Source: an uncultured Eubacteriales bacterium
GTDB lineage: Bacteria > Bacillota > Clostridia > Lachnospirales > Lachnospiraceae
NCBI GenBank assembly: GCA_902772745.1
Contig: CACYBV010000112.1
Span: forward strand, 1-8,460
Length of the DNA: 8,460 bases
Direction of reading: 5' to 3'
The translations under genes were made by a program, and so were the position numbers. Under the pieces are notes generated by a model. That model was not told where the DNA came from. It made no database searches and saw only the letters and a list, made by a program, of their open reading frames with translations. Positions 6,367 to 8,460 of the stretch are shown here, piece by piece. Each line of letters opens with the position of its first letter. The stretch's first letter is position 1.

Positions 6367-6385
6367 GAAAAGAAAAAAAAGTAAA
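6357..6385 (-). promoter_or_regulatory. SigA-type promoter of the SDR gene
   Basis: Read on the minus strand, TTTACT (6380-6385, 4 of 6 consensus bases) is followed after a 17-nt spacer by a perfect TATAAT (6357-6362). Transcription would start near 6350, giving a leader of about 80 nt. The spacer is pyrimidine-rich on the minus strand. The inverted repeat centred on 6353/6354 overlaps the -10 box. Confidence 0.75.
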
Positions 6386-6481
6386 GATCCGTTTTTAACA
6401 GAAAAAGATGCAACGGAGATGTGTTTTTTTCTGTCTTGGAAGTCAGGGAGAGGCGTATGCGGCTCTCCGGCAAAATGTGAC

Positions 6482-6519
6482 GAAAATGTTAAATGCATGG
6501 AATTGAACGTAACATTTTC
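6482..6519. promoter_or_regulatory. 10-bp inverted repeat upstream of hydrolase promoter
   Basis: GAAAATGTTA (6482-6491) and TAACATTTTC (6510-6519) are perfect inverted copies separated by 18 nt, ending 9 nt before the -35 box. The pair could be a regulator site. A WalR-like box (TGTTAA-N5-TGGAAT, 6487-6503) starts inside the left arm. Confidence 0.45.
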
Positions 6520-6528
6520 TTCATATCA

Positions 6529-6557
6529 TTGACAAATGCGCGTGAAGATGGTATACT
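6529..6557 (+). promoter_or_regulatory. SigA-type promoter of the NlpC/P60 gene
   Basis: TTGACA (6529-6534) is followed after exactly 17 nt by TATACT (6552-6557), with an extended -10 TGG just before it. It is the strongest promoter match in the window and predicts initiation near 6564 and a leader of about 100 nt. Strong constitutive or activated expression is expected for the secreted hydrolase. Confidence 0.85.
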
Positions 6558-6632
6558 GTACCCAACTTTGGATGCATGTAATCTGCCAGTGCAGTTTGCC
6601 GGCATTTTTGTCGGAAGATATTAACTTACCTG

Positions 6633-6644
6633 CCCTTTAAAGGG
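6633..6644. repeat. palindrome before the hydrolase start
   Basis: CCCTTTAAAGGG is perfectly self-complementary and lies about 11 nt before the GGAG site (6656-6659) of the hydrolase gene. In RNA it could fold or dimerise close to the ribosome binding site, whose own spacing to the ATG is short (3 nt after GGAG). Its function is unknown. Confidence 0.35.
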
Positions 6645-6662
6645 GGCGGATTTTCGGAGAAT

Positions 6663-8315
6663 ATGAAGAAATTACTACGTTTTGCAGCCGCCGTTATGTC
6701 CGGCGCCATACTGCTGACAGCCGTGGTCCTTCCGACCGGGGCTGCTCGTTTTGACTCTGTGGATTCAAATACCGCCGTCGCAGGAGCTTCCGTATCCCTC
6801 CGCAATTATCTGTCGGACGGACAGGGAACTGAGGAAGACATTGCTGCGGCACTTTCAAAGGTCCGCGCAGCTGCCGAGATTCCGACGCAGGAAACCGAGG
6901 CGAATGTGTCGATGCCGGAAACCATTGCGGTGGAAGTGCCGGCAGCGCCGGAAGCCGACATGGGGGAAATTCTTTATGAGGAACCCGTAATCGGCGTTGC
7001 CAATGTTATGGGCGTGCTGAACGTCCGTAAGGAGCAGACCACGCTTTCGGACATCGTCGAATGTGCTGTCCGCGGTGCGGAAATCGAAGTCATCGGCGAA
7101 GTGGTTTCCAATCATGCCAAATGGTATAAGGTCCGTGTGAACGGTTCCGAGGGCTATGTTGCCGGAAACCTTGTGGTATTTGGCGATGACGCGGATAAGC
7201 TGCAGGAAATCGTTGAGAATGAGAACGGGGTTATGCCCGAGAGCTTTGAAATTGTCGAGGATCTTTCTTCGCTGGATCCTGATCTGCAGGACCGCATTGA
7301 CCGCCTCGCGAAGGATATCAGCTATGTCATGCGCGTCGACTATCCGCAGAATGTCGAGGAGGAAAAATACGCCAACACGTATTCCATCCTGATTTACCTT
7401 CTGGAACTTCTGACCCAGATTTATGATATCGCGAATGAATACGGTCAGACGGATCTGTGCAGCCGCGTGGATAAAACAATCGGTATTGTCGAATACAACC
7501 GTCAGAAGCTCAGCGATATGACCGGGTATTCGGAACAGGACTTTGTTGCAATGATTGAGGCCGCCAACAAGAAGGCGGAAGAAGAACGGCTGGCGTACGA
7601 GCGTGCCGCACAGGAAGCGGAAGCGCAGCGGATCGCGGCGATTGAAGCCGCACAGCGCGCGGCGGAAGCGGAGCAGCAGCGGATCGCGGCGGAAGCGGCG
7701 GCGCAGGCGGCAGCGGACGAAGAAGCCCGGAAGCAGGCAGAAGCAGAACTCGCAGCGGCGCAGGCGGAAGCGCAGCAGGCCGCGGCGGACGCGGAACAGC
7801 AGCAGGCAGCGGCAGATCAGGCAGCTGCGGATGCGGAAGCGCAGCAGGCAGCGGCAGATCAGGCGCAGGCAGCGGCGGATCAGGCGGCGGAAGCAGCAGC
7901 CGCACAGCAGGCAGAACAGGAGGCAGCGCAGGCGGCCGCGGCAGCGGAAGCAGCCGAGAATGCCGTCGGACGTCAGATCGCTGACTTTGCGGCCAGCTGG
8001 GTCGGCCGGATCAATTACGGATGGGGCGGAGACGACTTCCGTGAAGGCGGATATGTAGACTGTTCACATTTCACCTACCATGTATTCCTGCAGTACGGTC
8101 TCGTCAGCGGATACACCTATTCCGGCGGACAGCGCGGATGGGGATACGGCGTGGCAATTGAAGACATCCAGCCCGGAGACCTTGTCTGTTATGACGGTCA
8201 TGTGGCGATCTATTACGGCAACGGAATGATTATACACGCGCCGGCGCCGGGACGAAAAATCGAAATCGGAAACCTCTATTTAGCACCGGTCCGTGCGGTC
8301 AGACGACTCTATTGA
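6663..8315 (+). CDS. secreted SH3b + NlpC/P60 (C40) peptidoglycan hydrolase
   Basis: This 550-residue exported protein probably cleaves peptide stems in peptidoglycan. A signal peptide (MKKLLRFAAA, hydrophobic to about 25, cleavage near PTGAA) is followed by a Pro/Glu-rich linker (72-110). A bacterial SH3 domain (about 111-175: VLNVRKEQ, WYKVRVNGSEGYVAG) should bind the wall. An unassigned helical region (about 195-295) comes next, then an Ala/Gln/Glu-rich coil (296-434). The C-terminal NlpC/P60 domain is 435-550. Catalytic residues visible are Cys467 in DCSHF (DCSG is usual), His513 in DGHVAIYYG and His525 in IIHAP. No anchor or sortase motif is seen, so it is released or held by SH3b. GC-rich repeats in the coil include an exact 24-bp direct repeat with 42-bp period. 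The start is supported by the signal peptide and GGAG at 6656; the promoter region suggests wall-stress control. Confidence 0.95.
   Translation: MKKLLRFAAAVMSGAILLTAVVLPTGAARFDSVDSNTAVAGASVSLRNYLSDGQGTEEDIAAALSKVRAAAEIPTQETEANVSMPETIAVEVPAAPEADMGEILYEEPVIGVANVMGVLNVRKEQTTLSDIVECAVRGAEIEVIGEVVSNHAKWYKVRVNGSEGYVAGNLVVFGDDADKLQEIVENENGVMPESFEIVEDLSSLDPDLQDRIDRLAKDISYVMRVDYPQNVEEEKYANTYSILIYLLELLTQIYDIANEYGQTDLCSRVDKTIGIVEYNRQKLSDMTGYSEQDFVAMIEAANKKAEEERLAYERAAQEAEAQRIAAIEAAQRAAEAEQQRIAAEAAAQAAADEEARKQAEAELAAAQAEAQQAAADAEQQQAAADQAAADAEAQQAAADQAQAAADQAAEAAAAQQAEQEAAQAAAAAEAAENAVGRQIADFAASWVGRINYGWGGDDFREGGYVDCSHFTYHVFLQYGLVSGYTYSGGQRGWGYGVAIEDIQPGDLVCYDGHVAIYYGNGMIIHAPAPGRKIEIGNLYLAPVRAVRRLY
7799..7864 (+). 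repeat. in-frame tandem-like repeat in the coil-coding region
   Basis: Bases 7799-7822 and 7841-7864 are identical over 24 bp with a period of 42 bp, which is 14 codons or two heptads. Related imperfect copies encoding AEAQQAAAD / QAAAD units surround them (about 7740-7950). The period preserves both the reading frame and a heptad register, so copy-number changes could lengthen or shorten the coil without damaging the catalytic domain. Confidence 0.75.
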
Positions 8316-8325
8316 TCATCGGGAG

Positions 8326-8352
8326 CTGCCGGCATAAAACAATGCCAGGCAG
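8326..8352 (+). other. hairpin between the hydrolase and the next gene
   Basis: CTGCCGGCAT (8326-8335) pairs with ATGCC-A-GGCAG (8342-8352), ten base pairs with one bulged A and a 6-nt loop. It lies 10 nt after the hydrolase stop. No T run follows at once; a T4 run occurs 14 nt later. It is more likely a message-stability or partial-termination element than a strong terminator. Confidence 0.45.
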
Positions 8353-8370
8353 TCCGCAAAAGGGCTTTTC

Positions 8371-8460
8371 ATGAAACAGCATTGGAGATTCGTGACAGCG
8401 GGAATTCTTGCGGCAGTGATTTTGCTTGCGGCTGTTCCCGCTGCCTCATTTACATATGAC
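8371..8460 (+). CDS. exported protein, N-terminal 30 residues (partial)
   Basis: An open frame begins at ATG 8371, with AAAAGGG (8357-8363) 7 nt upstream, and runs off the window end without a stop. The 30 visible residues are a typical signal peptide: a short basic N-region (MKQHWR), a hydrophobic core (about FVTAGILAAVILLAA) and a likely cleavage after VPAAS, leaving FTYD at the mature start. The product is therefore secreted or surface-exposed. It lies 55 nt after the hydrolase gene, on the same strand, and may be cotranscribed. The mature part is not visible, so no family can be assigned; a mature start of the YTYD type is something I loosely associate with secreted NHL-repeat proteins of Clostridia, but four residues are no proof. 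Confidence 0.75.
   Translation, partial: MKQHWRFVTAGILAAVILLAAVPAASFTYD

Larger units (their letters stand above)
6269..6662. other. 394-bp divergent regulatory region
   Basis: No gene is supported here. The stretch carries divergent promoters for the reductase (6357-6385, minus) and the cell-wall hydrolase (6529-6557, plus). Between them lie an A/T-rich 9-bp inverted repeat (ACAGAAAAA 6398-6406 with TTTTTCTGT 6426-6434), a 6-bp stem (GGAGAG 6447-6452 with CTCTCC 6463-6468), and a 10-bp inverted repeat just before the hydrolase promoter. The hydrolase leader (about 6564-6662) has small stems and a 12-bp palindrome. I do not recognise a riboswitch; the c-di-AMP (ydaO) type, common before wall hydrolases, was looked for and its conserved blocks are not visible. 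Confidence 0.6.

Noticed and set aside
6564..6662. c-di-AMP (ydaO) riboswitch before the hydrolase
   Set aside because: The genomic setting is typical, but the leader is short and I could not find the conserved blocks or the pseudo-symmetric fold.
7510..7905. Minus-strand Leu/Pro-rich open frame
   Set aside because: This is a by-product of the Ala/Gln/Glu repeat codons read in reverse; no ribosome site and no known family.
7600..7950. CRISPR array or mobile repeat in the GC-rich repeat region
   Set aside because: Repeats are in frame, imperfect and translated as an Ala-rich coil; there are no unique spacers.
7555..8058. Plus-strand Arg-rich open frame overlapping the coil
   Set aside because: It is a frame-shifted reading of the GC-rich repeats inside the hydrolase gene.

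Overview
The window looks like a chromosomal segment of a moderately GC-rich member of the Bacillota, most likely class Clostridia and plausibly Lachnospiraceae. This is inferred, not proven. The grounds are two adjacent DegV-type proteins, SigA-like promoters (TTGACA / TATACT), strong AGGAGG ribosome binding sites, an F1 ATP synthase gene order of A-G-D-C, and a secreted SH3b + NlpC/P60 hydrolase with a long Ala/Gln/Glu-rich coil. No phage, transposon, CRISPR, tRNA or rRNA signature is seen.

Positions 1-3388 (+) are the distal end of the ATP synthase operon. They hold the last codons of atpA, then atpG, atpD and atpC, packed with 3-nt spacing or overlaps of 17 and 4 nt. A small Nudix hydrolase gene follows 32 nt later and probably rides on the same transcript. 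Positions 3389-3554 hold a SigA-like promoter and a transcribed stem-loop. They lead into a two-gene unit (3555-5344, +) encoding two divergent DegV/FakB-like fatty-acid-binding proteins. Positions 5345-5542 separate convergent genes and carry a long hairpin that reads as a good intrinsic terminator on the minus strand and a weaker one on the plus strand.

Positions 5543-6268 (-) encode a short-chain dehydrogenase. It has FabG-like catalytic residues, but its sequence signatures are those I associate with the YmfI-type elongation factor P 5-aminopentanone reductase. Its promoter has a perfect TATAAT overlapped by a perfect 7+7 inverted repeat. The divergent gap 6269-6662 is rich in regulatory structure: two promoters, several inverted repeats, a WalR-like box and a repeated ATGCATG element.

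Positions 6663-8315 (+) encode a 550-residue secreted cell-wall hydrolase (signal peptide, SH3b, unassigned helical region, Ala-rich coil, NlpC/P60). Then comes a small hairpin, and the first 30 codons of another exported protein run off the window end.

Most of the content is conserved housekeeping and cell-envelope biology. I do not see a clear new multi-gene system. The best leads are the control region of the hydrolase, its unassigned helical domain and DCSH active-site variant, the structured DegV leader, and the operator-like repeat on the reductase promoter.
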